A DNA stretch of 7,197 bases. Source: an uncultured Pseudomonadota bacterium. Its GTDB lineage: Bacteria > Lernaellota > Lernaellaia > Lernaellales > Lernaellaceae. Of this stretch, positions 1 through 5,196 are shown in pieces. The stretch covers positions 1 to 7,197 of the forward strand of contig CALBTQ010000489.1 of assembly GCA_937967875.1 (NCBI GenBank). The letters run 5' to 3'. A program made the position numbers and the translations under genes. How positions within the stretch are numbered: the first letter of the stretch is position 1; every line of letters starts with the position of its first letter. The notes under the pieces are model-generated. The model searched no databases and was not told the origin of the DNA. It saw nothing but the letters and a program-made list of their open reading frames with translations.

Positions 1-46
1 ACCACCGAGATCTACACTCTTTCCCTACACGACGCTCTTCCGATCT
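1..46 (+). other. Illumina P5/TruSeq adapter read-through (artefact)
   Basis: These bases match the 3' 46 nt of the standard Illumina universal adapter, ending in the diagnostic GCTCTTCCGATCT. They are not genomic. The genomic insert starts at 47. The same sequence returns inverted at 7151-7196, so any apparent terminal inverted repeat of the contig is a library artefact. The adapter interrupts the beta-barrel gene on the minus strand after its 214th codon. Confidence 0.98.
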
Positions 47-688
47 GTCGACGTACTGGCCCATTTTATCGAATTCCTCGTACTCATCGTATTGGTCGAG
101 GATGTTGGTGTAGGCCGCGCGGATGAACAGGTTGTCTTCCGGTCCGTGGCGATAGCCGAGCCAACCGCTGCCTTCGTTGTGGATCTGGCTGCCGCGCAGG
201 TAATCGGCGAACTGGTCGGTTTCCTCGTAGGTTTCCATGATCGAGTAATCGTCGCGCGCGCCGACCATCAGCCCGAAGGGCGCGTTGTAATCCAACAGCC
301 CGGAGTAGTTGTGGTTGGTGGCGTTCAGATCGTCGTGCCGGTTGTCCGGGTCGTCGGTGCCCAGGTAGGTATCGTTGTAGAAACGATAGCCGACCTTGGC
401 CAGGAACGTCGGCCAGGTCAAGTTGAAGGTTATCGCCGGCATAACGTTAAGCACCATGTCGCTTTCGATGTCCTGCGGAATGCTGCGGTCGTTTTCGGGT
501 CGGTAGTTGTTGGGTACGAAATACACATTGTCGTCGTAACGCAAAGCGGTGTACATCGATGGATGGATAGAGAATACGCCAAAGCGGATCCCCTCCGTCA
601 ACTCCTCGGCAAAAGACGAACCGGCAGCGCAAAGGATAATGCATATCAGGAAAATGCATGCACCATTACGTAATGCGTTCTGCCCCAT
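47..688 (-). CDS. Outer-membrane beta-barrel protein, putative porin-like, 3' truncated
   Basis: This frame is open from an ATG at 688 to the adapter junction: 214 codons with no stop, so the C-terminal part is missing. The start is well fixed. An in-frame TGA lies immediately upstream (689-691), and AGAGGT (695-700) sits about 6-7 nt before the ATG. Residues 1-27 form a signal peptide: a hydrophobic stretch CIFLICIILCAAG, then SSFA with likely cleavage before EE. The mature protein begins with strands resembling the putative beta-barrel porin 2 (BBP2-like) group, with the hallmark ALRYDDNVYF at 48-57. Alternating aromatic/polar segments follow, such as KVGYRFYNDTYL, NYSGLLDY, GSGWLGYRHG and LFIRAAYTNI, separated by Asp/Asn-rich loops. 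No disulfide or enzyme motif is visible. It is the last visible gene of the operon, 59 bp after the helical periplasmic protein. Barrel assignment is by pattern only; substrate and exact family are unknown. Confidence 0.8.
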
Positions 689-747
689 TCATTTACCTCT
701 AACAAATCGCCACGAATGGCTCGGCCGAAAAAAACCAGGCCAAAAAC

Positions 748-1302
748 TTATCCTTCTTCGTCTTCTTCGCTCACCGGTCCGGGAGTGAACTCGTTGGGCA
801 ACGGTTCGGGCGCGGTCGGTTCCTGACCCTGCTGGGTCGGATCCTGCGCCATTTCGTTTTCCAACGTGCCGATCCACTCCTCGAGAGTTTCGACGAACCC
901 GCCTTCGGCATTGATATTATTGAAACAATTTTCGACCATTTTGATCAGCTGCAGCGCGAGTTGCCGGTTGTGCTGCAAGCGAGCGTAGGTTTCCTGCGCC
1001 TCGGCCGTGCGCTGCTGCATGGAGAACGCACGCAGTTTCTGCAGCAGACCGTCGGACTCGGCGATGAGTTTTTTCAGGCTGGTCAGCCGATCGCCGATGC
1101 ATTCGATCTTGCGCGTATTCTGCTCTTGGCGCGCCTGCAGCAGTTCCTCGTCCATGCGCTTGGCCATCTCGTTGAGCTTCGCCAGCATACTCTTGCTGCT
1201 CTCGATCATGTTGGTTTTGCCGGGTTCCTCGTTGGCGGCCAATACGATGACCGCCGCCGCAACCATCAGCAACACCACCGTCAGGGCTATCAACCGTTTC
1301 AT
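748..1302 (-). CDS. Small exported helical/coiled-coil protein, function unknown
   Basis: A 184-residue protein. Residues 1-22 form a Sec signal peptide (MKR, a Leu/Val/Ala core, then VLAA-N), so it should be periplasmic, or membrane-tethered if uncleaved. Residues about 30-150 are almost entirely predicted helix rich in Leu, Lys, Glu and Gln, with heptad-like spacing (AKLNEMAKRMDEELLQARQ, LTSLKKLIAESDGLLQKL). This suggests a coiled coil or helical hairpin. Two cysteines, C68 and C126, lie in different helices and could pair in the periplasm. The tail (152-184) is Pro/Glu-rich, disordered and strongly acidic. The ATG at 1302 is preceded by a G-run (GGGGGGTG), a weak but usable ribosome site. 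It sits between the TonB-like gene and the beta-barrel gene, which suggests a periplasmic adaptor of the same complex. I do not recognise a named family. Confidence 0.82.
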   Translation of the reverse strand: MKRLIALTVVLLMVAAAVIVLAANEEPGKTNMIESSKSMLAKLNEMAKRMDEELLQARQEQNTRKIECIGDRLTSLKKLIAESDGLLQKLRAFSMQQRTAEAQETYARLQHNRQLALQLIKMVENCFNNINAEGGFVETLEEWIGTLENEMAQDPTQQGQEPTAPEPLPNEFTPGPVSEEDEEG

Positions 1303-1472
1303 GCTTCACCCCCCGACGCCGCTTCGGCGTACGTTTGTGGAGCGACCGCTCCGGTGGGGCCTGCCAATTCGATTCGATCCGACGATCCACAGGCAAGACG
1401 CGGCGCCGCGGCGCGGCAGCCCGTTGGCTGCGCTCCCGTGCACACGCTGATGCGGCGATCGCTCTTGCTCAA
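1299..1472 (-). CDS. Possible small ORF with TTG start (57 aa), doubtful
   Basis: A 57-codon frame begins at TTG (1470-1472), with GAGGT (1480-1484) seven bases upstream. It ends in a TGA that overlaps the ATG of the next gene (ATGA at 1299-1302), the layout expected for translational coupling. The product would start SKSDRRISVCTG, carry three cysteines and be rich in Ala, Gly and Thr; it resembles nothing I know. Against it: the same frame stays open far back into the preceding gene, so openness here is not informative in GC-rich DNA. The start is TTG, and the region is packed with inverted repeats. Treat it as a possibility only. Confidence 0.15.
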   Translation of the reverse strand: MSKSDRRISVCTGAQPTGCRAAAPRLACGSSDRIELAGPTGAVAPQTYAEAASGGEA

Positions 1473-1492
1473 TTGCGTTACCTCGTTTCCGC
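1303..1492. repeat. Dyad-rich spacer with four inverted repeats
   Basis: This 190 bp gap holds four compact inverted repeats: ACGCCG-CTT-CGGCGT (1316-1330), GGAGCG-AC-CGCTCC (1339-1352), the perfect 12-bp palindrome GCGCCGCGGCGC (1403-1414) and GCAGCC-CGTT-GGCTGC (1416-1431). None is followed by a T-run in the minus direction, so they are not typical rho-independent terminators. In the operon transcript they could form stem-loops that slow RNases or adjust expression of the downstream genes, or they could be remnants of a palindromic genomic repeat. Only one copy is present here, so repeat-family status cannot be tested. Confidence 0.5.
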
Positions 1493-2788
1493 TCACTCGG
1501 CCGGCGTGAAGACGAACGAGTAGGACACGGTGACCGTGCCTTCGTCCGGCGGCGGGAACCGCCACCGCTGCACGCGCCGGCAGACGCAGCTGGAAATCAA
1601 CGTATTGCCCATCGAGTCGCTGGTGACCGAACAGCCGCTCACCGCGCCCGACGAACCGATGATGAACTGAATGCGCACGGTCCCTTTCAACGAGGGATTC
1701 ACGCGCAACTGCATTTCGTAGCAATGCCGCACGCCGCCCAGGTACCGGCGGATGGTGCTGCTCACGGCGGCTTTGTCGATCTTGCCGGACACGCCGCCGG
1801 ACTTGGTGGACATCTTGGCGCTCACCTTGTGCTCGGTGCGCGAGCCGGTGCCCTTCGAGCCGCCGCTGCCGATCGAACCGATGTCGCCGATGCCCACGCC
1901 CGAACCCGAGCCGGTGCCGCCGGCGCCGCCGCCGCGCGTGCCCGAACCGATGCCTTCGTCGCCGGCCCGGCCGACGCGCACGCCGCCGATGCTGTTGAGG
2001 GCATCTTCCAGGTTGCCGCCCAGACCGGAGTCGGACAGCAGGTCGGCCACGGTGCCGTTTTTCGCGCCGGCGCGGGTGATCAACGCGAGGATGCCGCGGT
2101 TTTCGACGCCTTTATCGGCGCCGCCGCCGCCACCGCCGCCACCGCCGGACTTTTTAGTGACCTCTTCGTCTTCCGGCTCTTCCTCTTCCTCGGGCATGAC
2201 GATGTCTTCGGCCTGGACGACCTGAATGAAGCGTTCGGCGTCCAGCGGCATTTCATCGATGTCGCTCAGAGGAATCGAGTTCAGATAGAGGATCAGGCTG
2301 GTGTGCAACAATGCGCTGATAAGCAACACCACCATGAAGAACAAATCGAAATTCCGGAACAGACCGGCTTTGAGCTCCTTGGGCAACTGCATGATCGGCG
2401 GAGCCGGCGGAGGCGGCACCAGTTGGAACAGTACCGTGCTGCGGCCGACCGTGATCTTGCCTTTGCTTTCCTTGGCCAACAGGAGTTCGTACCCCTTGAC
2501 CGATTTTTTCGCCAGGCCCGACTCGATCGCTTCCGAAAAGTCCATCGTTTTATAATCGATCTGCAAACGACCCGACATGCCTTCCAGGATGTTGAGCTTG
2601 TACCCCTGGTTGGTATGCTCCAAGAGCATGTGCCGGCGCGGAATATTCGGTTCGGCGATGGAGAGGGTATTGCTCGGATCCAAGCCGATCGTCACCCCGG
2701 CCTTATCGCCCAGGGTGCTGTCCTCGATGAGTTTGCCATCCTGGACCAGCCCGATTTTGAGTACCCTGTTCATCTCCGCTGATGGCAT
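1493..2788 (-). CDS. TonB-like AgmX/PglI C-terminal domain protein with FHA-like N-terminus
   Basis: A 431-residue bitopic protein. Residues 7-123 resemble a forkhead-associated (FHA) fold: GVTIGLDPSNTLSIAEPNIP followed by RRHMLLEH, matching the usual Gly, Ser/Asn, R/H core. It ends in a Pro run (PPPPAPP, 125-131). A single membrane helix spans about 148-170. Next come a very acidic stretch (200-209), nine consecutive Gly (215-223), and a Gly-rich linker to about 315 containing VADLLSDSGLGGNLEDAL. The AgmX/PglI-type C-terminal domain covers 335-431: IRRYLGGVRHCYE, NPSLKGTVRIQFII, SGAVSGCSV, RWRFPPP and a final SYSFVF. The domain has four Cys (C356, C386, C401, C403). The N-terminus would be cytoplasmic and the C-terminus periplasmic, as in Myxococcus GltG/GltJ. 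Its role is likely to transmit energy from the ExbB/ExbD stator to envelope partners. AAAGGA (2797-2802) lies 8 nt before the ATG, supporting this start over Met6. Family call is firm; the process served is inferred. Confidence 0.9.
   Translation of the reverse strand: MPSAEMNRVLKIGLVQDGKLIEDSTLGDKAGVTIGLDPSNTLSIAEPNIPRRHMLLEHTNQGYKLNILEGMSGRLQIDYKTMDFSEAIESGLAKKSVKGYELLLAKESKGKITVGRSTVLFQLVPPPPAPPIMQLPKELKAGLFRNFDLFFMVVLLISALLHTSLILYLNSIPLSDIDEMPLDAERFIQVVQAEDIVMPEEEEEPEDEEVTKKSGGGGGGGGGADKGVENRGILALITRAGAKNGTVADLLSDSGLGGNLEDALNSIGGVRVGRAGDEGIGSGTRGGGAGGTGSGSGVGIGDIGSIGSGGSKGTGSRTEHKVSAKMSTKSGGVSGKIDKAAVSSTIRRYLGGVRHCYEMQLRVNPSLKGTVRIQFIIGSSGAVSGCSVTSDSMGNTLISSCVCRRVQRWRFPPPDEGTVTVSYSFVFTPAE
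2120..2146 (-). repeat. GGN triplet run coding nine glycines
   Basis: A trinucleotide tract of GGC/GGT codons encodes Gly215-Gly223 of the AgmX/PglI-domain protein, between the acidic stretch and the Gly-rich linker. Such tracts vary in length easily by slippage and could change linker length between strains. The reading frame is intact on both sides. Confidence 0.8.
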
Positions 2789-2836
2789 CTCGTGTTTCCT
2801 TTCTCCGCTACATGGCCCGGTCAGACGCCTTGGCCG

Positions 2837-3352
2837 TTATTCCTCGATCTTGTAGGCCAGGAATTTGATCTCGCCGAATTCGGCTTTACCGGCGGTTACC
2901 AGGGCCTTGACCAACAGTTTGTAGGGAATCGTCTTGTGCGCCTGAATGGTGATCTGTCCGGTGAATTCCCGATTCTGCCGCGCCGCGATGGCTTTTCCCA
3001 TTTCCGCTTCCTTGCGCAGCATTTTGTCGACGTTGGGAATCACCAATTCGGTGGGCTCGACCCCTTTGATTTCATAGGTGGCGGAATCCACCTCGGCGAC
3101 CACCTTGCCTTGCACCACGATGGCATTGGCGGCGACGATCATCTGCACCGACTCCAGCGGCTGCTTGGTGTTGACGCTTTCCGGCAAATGCAGCATTTCC
3201 GACGGGTTGACCTGAAACTCGACCGCGGAATAGGTCTGCAGCAGAAAGATCAAAATGACCGTCATCAGGTCGATCAAGCTAGTCAGTCGCAACTGCTCGA
3301 TCGGCTTTTTCTTCAGTTGAATACGCTTACGTTTGGTCGCGGCAAAAGCCAT
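2837..3352 (-). CDS. ExbD/TolR-family stator protein (keeps the transmembrane Asp)
   Basis: A 171-residue bitopic inner-membrane protein. A basic N-terminus (KRKRIQLKKK) precedes one transmembrane helix at about 24-43, LTSLIDLMTVILIFLLQTYS. D28 occupies the place of the proton-carrying Asp of ExbD, TolR and MotB. The periplasmic part ends with the ExbD-like ITIQAHKTIPYKLLVKAL at 134-151, followed by a strand (GEIKFLAYK). The usual Asp of the 'AD' pair in that block is His here (H139). AGGAG (3361-3365), 8 nt before the ATG, supports the start. Together with the ExbB-type protein and the other ExbD paralogue it would form a pmf-driven stator. The stop is 48 bp before the TonB-like gene, which suits one transcript. 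Its helix is of the 'xxLIDLMTxxLxFLL' type common in deltaproteobacterial loci; that class comparison is from memory. Confidence 0.92.
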   Translation of the reverse strand: MAFAATKRKRIQLKKKPIEQLRLTSLIDLMTVILIFLLQTYSAVEFQVNPSEMLHLPESVNTKQPLESVQMIVAANAIVVQGKVVAEVDSATYEIKGVEPTELVIPNVDKMLRKEAEMGKAIAARQNREFTGQITIQAHKTIPYKLLVKALVTAGKAEFGEIKFLAYKIEE

Positions 3353-3363
3353 GTTGCCAGCTC

Positions 3364-3540
3364 CTACACTTTATCCGCCGCAGGGGCGGCGTGAAACGTC
3401 GTTACCACGAGGCGGGGCGACGCAACGGACGCGGCCTCGCCGTTCGAAATGGGTAGCACCTTGGTTCCATGGGCAGAGCGTACACCGGCATCGGCGTTCC
3501 ACTGTGGGGAGCGGCCGATTGTTTTGCGCGGTTCGAACAT
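3364..3540 (-). CDS. Candidate 58-residue small protein between the two ExbD genes
   Basis: An ATG-started frame of 58 codons (MFEPRKTIGRSPQW at its start, ending AAPAADKV) exactly fills the 200-bp gap between the ExbD genes. Its ATG is 12 bases after the stop of the upstream ExbD gene, and AGGAAG (3549-3554) lies 8 nt before it, overlapping that stop. Its own TAG (3364-3366) overlaps the AGGAG ribosome site of the next ExbD gene. The two junctions thus share the same coupled layout, which favours translation. The product has no signal peptide, no membrane helix and no cysteine, is Ala/Val/Arg-rich, and has one hydrophobic patch, PRLVVTTF. I recognise no family. The alternative is an untranslated spacer that happens to be open in GC-rich DNA; third-position GC is moderate, which does not settle it. 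Confidence 0.4.
   Translation of the reverse strand: MFEPRKTIGRSPQWNADAGVRSAHGTKVLPISNGEAASVASPRLVVTTFHAAPAADKV
3376..3391 (-). other. Short GC stem-loop ahead of the second ExbD gene
   Basis: CGCCGC (3376-3381) and GCGGCG (3386-3391) are perfect inverted repeats around a 4-nt loop. The hairpin lies about 11 nt upstream of the AGGAG ribosome site of the 2837-3352 gene, inside the 3' end of the candidate 58-residue ORF. There is no T-tract, so it is not a rho-independent terminator. It could modulate initiation of the downstream gene, or be incidental in GC-rich DNA. Confidence 0.3.
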
Positions 3541-3552
3541 ACGCTTGTCTTC

Positions 3553-4122
3553 CTACAACAGCGTCCCGGCCAGGATCGGGTTGGGGAACAACAGTTCGTC
3601 CTCTTCCTCGCCGTTCGGCTTTTTCTTCTTGTACTTGCGGGCCAAGTCCATAATCTTGATGATTACGTCGTACTGAATCGTCTGCTCCGGCAGCAAAATC
3701 ACGCTGAACTGTCCGGGGTACGCCTCTTTGATGCGCACCATGACTTCCACCAGCTTGTCGAAGTCAAACTCGCCGTTCGGCATCTTCTCGATGATCGTCT
3801 TGGGCTTTTGCCCTTCCTCCGCCTGCTCGCCCGACACGTTGAGCACGCCGCCGTAACCGGCGACCGAGAACCCTTGCGCGGTGATCATCACCGTCAGGTT
3901 CAGGTGCTTTTCCTCCGGCGTGGGCGTCGGCGAGGAACTTTCGACGGTCGGGTTCGACTTGGTCGAAGCCGGGAGCGAGGTGTCGACGATCGTCAACTGC
4001 ACGAAGCTCGCGGTCAGCAGCAGGAACGGAATCAGAATGCAGAACACGTTCATAATCGGCAGCAGGTTGATCTCCTGGATCTGCGTCTTACTACGCATTC
4101 TTTGGCTTGGGCGTCCTGCCAT
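3553..4122 (-). CDS. ExbD/TolR-family paralogue lacking the transmembrane Asp
   Basis: A 189-residue bitopic protein. A basic N-terminus (RPSQRMRSK) leads into the ExbD-type entry motif QEINLLPIMNVFCILIPFLL at about 16-35. The canonical block is xNLxPxxDV; here the Asp position is N25 (codon AAC at 4048-4050), so the proton-binding carboxylate is absent. A Pro/Ser/Thr-rich linker (57-70) follows. The periplasmic domain shows LNLTVMITAQGFSV at 74-87 and FSVILLPEQTIQYDVIIKIM at 139-158, the ExbD strand-helix pattern, then a Lys/Glu-rich tail. AAGGA (4130-4134), 7 nt upstream, supports the ATG. Gap to the ExbB gene is 45 bp. With the second, Asp-bearing ExbD gene downstream, this one may be a structural stator subunit that does not itself carry protons. 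A single-base change would restore Asp, so sequencing error is possible but not suggested by anything nearby. Confidence 0.9.
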   Translation of the reverse strand: MAGRPSQRMRSKTQIQEINLLPIMNVFCILIPFLLLTASFVQLTIVDTSLPASTKSNPTVESSSPTPTPEEKHLNLTVMITAQGFSVAGYGGVLNVSGEQAEEGQKPKTIIEKMPNGEFDFDKLVEVMVRIKEAYPGQFSVILLPEQTIQYDVIIKIMDLARKYKKKKPNGEEEDELLFPNPILAGTLL

Positions 4123-4167
4123 GGGTTCTTCCTTTCCGTTAAACGCAAAGTTTCAAGCGTCCGCGCC

Positions 4168-4824
4168 TTAGCGCTTGGCCGCCTGCGCCTTGACGTTATC
4201 CTCCACCTGCCCCAATAAGTTGATCAGCTTCACCGAGTACTCGTCGATCTCGTCGATGATCTTGGTCGTCTGCGCGTCGATGAACGCGTGCGCGAGCATC
4301 GTCGGAATGGCGACGACCAGACCGAACGCAGTGGTGTACAACGCGATCGCGATACCACGGGTCAGAACCTTCTGTTTCTGGCTGGCTTCGACTTCGGCCA
4401 CCGCTTTAAACGCGATGATGATGCCCAAGATCGTACCGAGCAGACCCAGCAAGGTGGCGACGTTGGCGATCACCTGCAGATAGCCGGTTCGTTTTTGCAG
4501 CCGCGGCAGCAGTTCGAGCGCCGCTTCGTCGACGGCGTTCTGAATCTCTTTCTGGCCCCGTCCGGCACGGGACAAGCCCGCTTTAAGGACCATGGCCAGC
4601 GCCGCGTTGGGGGCCGCGTTGCACAGTTGGACGGCACGGTCGTAGTTGCGCGCCTCGACCAACTTCTGGATCTTTTTCATAAACGCCGGTCCGGAAATGT
4701 TGTACCGGAAGATGATGAAAAAGAACCGTTCGATGACAATGGCCAGGCTCAGGACCGAGAAGCCGGCGATAATGTACATGACGCCGCCGCCTTCGCGCAT
4801 TGCCGTAATAATGATGCTACCCAT
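4168..4824 (-). CDS. ExbB/TolQ/MotA-family proton-channel protein
   Basis: A 218-residue polytopic inner-membrane protein. Three membrane segments lie at about 14-40 (MYIIAGFSVLSLAIVIERFF), 115-143 and 157-180. The family core is clear: IANVATLLGLLGTILGIIIA (119-138) in TM2, then GIAIALYTTAFGLVVAIPT (157-175) in TM3. The cytoplasmic domain between TM1 and TM2 has the usual layout with a late amphipathic helix (NAVDEAALELLPRLQKRTGYL). TM2 T131 and TM3 T164/T165 are kept, but the Glu of the usual GI-x-E-AL motif in TM3 (E176 of E. coli ExbB) is I160. With the two ExbD proteins it should form a pmf-driven stator powering the TonB-like protein. A TTG at 4878 could add 18 residues, but ATG 4824 has a perfect AGGAGG upstream and the extension is charged and unlike the family, so the shorter form is preferred. 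Confidence 0.93.
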   Translation of the reverse strand: MGSIIITAMREGGGVMYIIAGFSVLSLAIVIERFFFIIFRYNISGPAFMKKIQKLVEARNYDRAVQLCNAAPNAALAMVLKAGLSRAGRGQKEIQNAVDEAALELLPRLQKRTGYLQVIANVATLLGLLGTILGIIIAFKAVAEVEASQKQKVLTRGIAIALYTTAFGLVVAIPTMLAHAFIDAQTTKIIDEIDEYSVKLINLLGQVEDNVKAQAAKR

Positions 4825-4833
4825 ATGTACGTT

Positions 4834-4839
4834 CCTCCT
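4834..4839 (-). promoter_or_regulatory. AGGAGG ribosome binding site of the ExbB-type gene
   Basis: A perfect Shine-Dalgarno core lies nine bases before the ATG at 4824. It decides against the longer TTG-started version, whose codons would run straight through it. The leader from 4825 to 4945 also contains a 17-codon ATG frame (about 4890 down to 4837) with no ribosome site of note; I see no convincing promoter there. Confidence 0.75.
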
Positions 4840-4945
4840 AACGTCAATCTCCCGCGGCCTTTCGCTCCGCGATGTCAACTCGCGCCGTCCGTCTCATCGC
4901 TGACCGGTCTGCCCAGATTCCGGTCGGTCGCCGGACGACAACCTT

Positions 4946-5179
4946 TTAAAACGGCTCTTCCTCGATCGAACTTTCGATCAAGTTGACGAAACTCATTCGT
5001 TTGGCTTGCAGGCCGAATTCCATGGTGGCGCGCTGGATGATGTAGGCCGCCTGCGGCCGCTGAATCTGGCCTTCGACCACGATCGGATCCAGCTCCATGA
5101 AGCCCTGCGCCAACGCCAGGCCGGCGAACACGCCGCCCAGCAGGGCGAGGACGACCACGGCGATGGTGAACGCTTTCAT
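4946..5179 (-). CDS. Small exported protein (77 aa), function unknown
   Basis: A 77-residue protein. A Sec signal peptide runs MKAFTIAVVVLALLGGVFAG then LALA, with likely cleavage before QG, leaving about 53 mature residues. The mature part reads FMELDPIVVEGQIQRPQAAY then IIQRATMEFG, ends in an acidic tail (ESSIEEEPF), and has no Cys. The short 'DPIVVEGQIQRPQ' segment looks like a compact binding or strand motif. I cannot name a family, but it sits between the TPR lipoprotein and the ExbB-type gene and is tightly spaced, so it is probably a periplasmic part of the same machine. AGGAGG (5189-5194), nine bases before the ATG, fixes the start. The longer TTG-started frame reaching 5257 runs back into the TPR gene and is rejected. 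The TPR gene's TAA is three bases before that AGGAGG. Confidence 0.82.
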   Translation of the reverse strand: MKAFTIAVVVLALLGGVFAGLALAQGFMELDPIVVEGQIQRPQAAYIIQRATMEFGLQAKRMSFVNLIESSIEEEPF

Positions 5180-5188
5180 TGTCGCGCC

Positions 5189-5194
5189 CCTCCT
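5189..5194 (-). promoter_or_regulatory. AGGAGG ribosome binding site of the 77-residue protein
   Basis: A perfect Shine-Dalgarno core nine bases before ATG 5179 and directly after the stop of the TPR gene (TAA at 5197-5199). It sets the start of the small protein after the TPR gene and suggests coupled translation. Confidence 0.7.
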
Positions 5195-5196
5195 GT

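Noticed and set aside
689..747. GGCC-TGGTTTTTTTC-GGCC before the barrel gene as a terminator
   Set aside because: The stem is only four pairs with the T-run in the loop rather than after it, so it does not fit a rho-independent terminator.
1299..1724. 141-codon minus-strand ORF overlapping the 3' end of the AgmX/PglI-domain gene
   Set aside because: Its first two thirds are an alternative frame of the well-supported AgmX/PglI domain. Only the final part, from TTG 1472, could be independent, and is listed with low confidence.
1724..2782. Long plus-strand ORF of 352 codons, and similar plus-strand ORFs at 92-673, 3469-4218, 4288-4986, 5737-6534 and 6306-7172
   Set aside because: They lie antisense to genes with clear family motifs, have His/Gln/Arg/Ala-skewed shadow composition, and lack domains. 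GC-rich DNA keeps such frames open.
3376..3391. Intrinsic terminator between the two ExbD genes
   Set aside because: The hairpin is short and no T-run follows it; the downstream gene has its own strong ribosome site and fits the same transcript.
4825..4878. N-terminal extension of the ExbB-type protein from a TTG at 4878
   Set aside because: The extension reads through a perfect AGGAGG site that serves the ATG at 4824; its charged residues do not fit the family's short N-terminus.
4873..4878. TTGACA, a perfect -35-like hexamer upstream of the ExbB-type gene
   Set aside because: No -10-like sequence at 16-18 nt spacing; the following bases are GC-rich. Probably chance in an operon leader.
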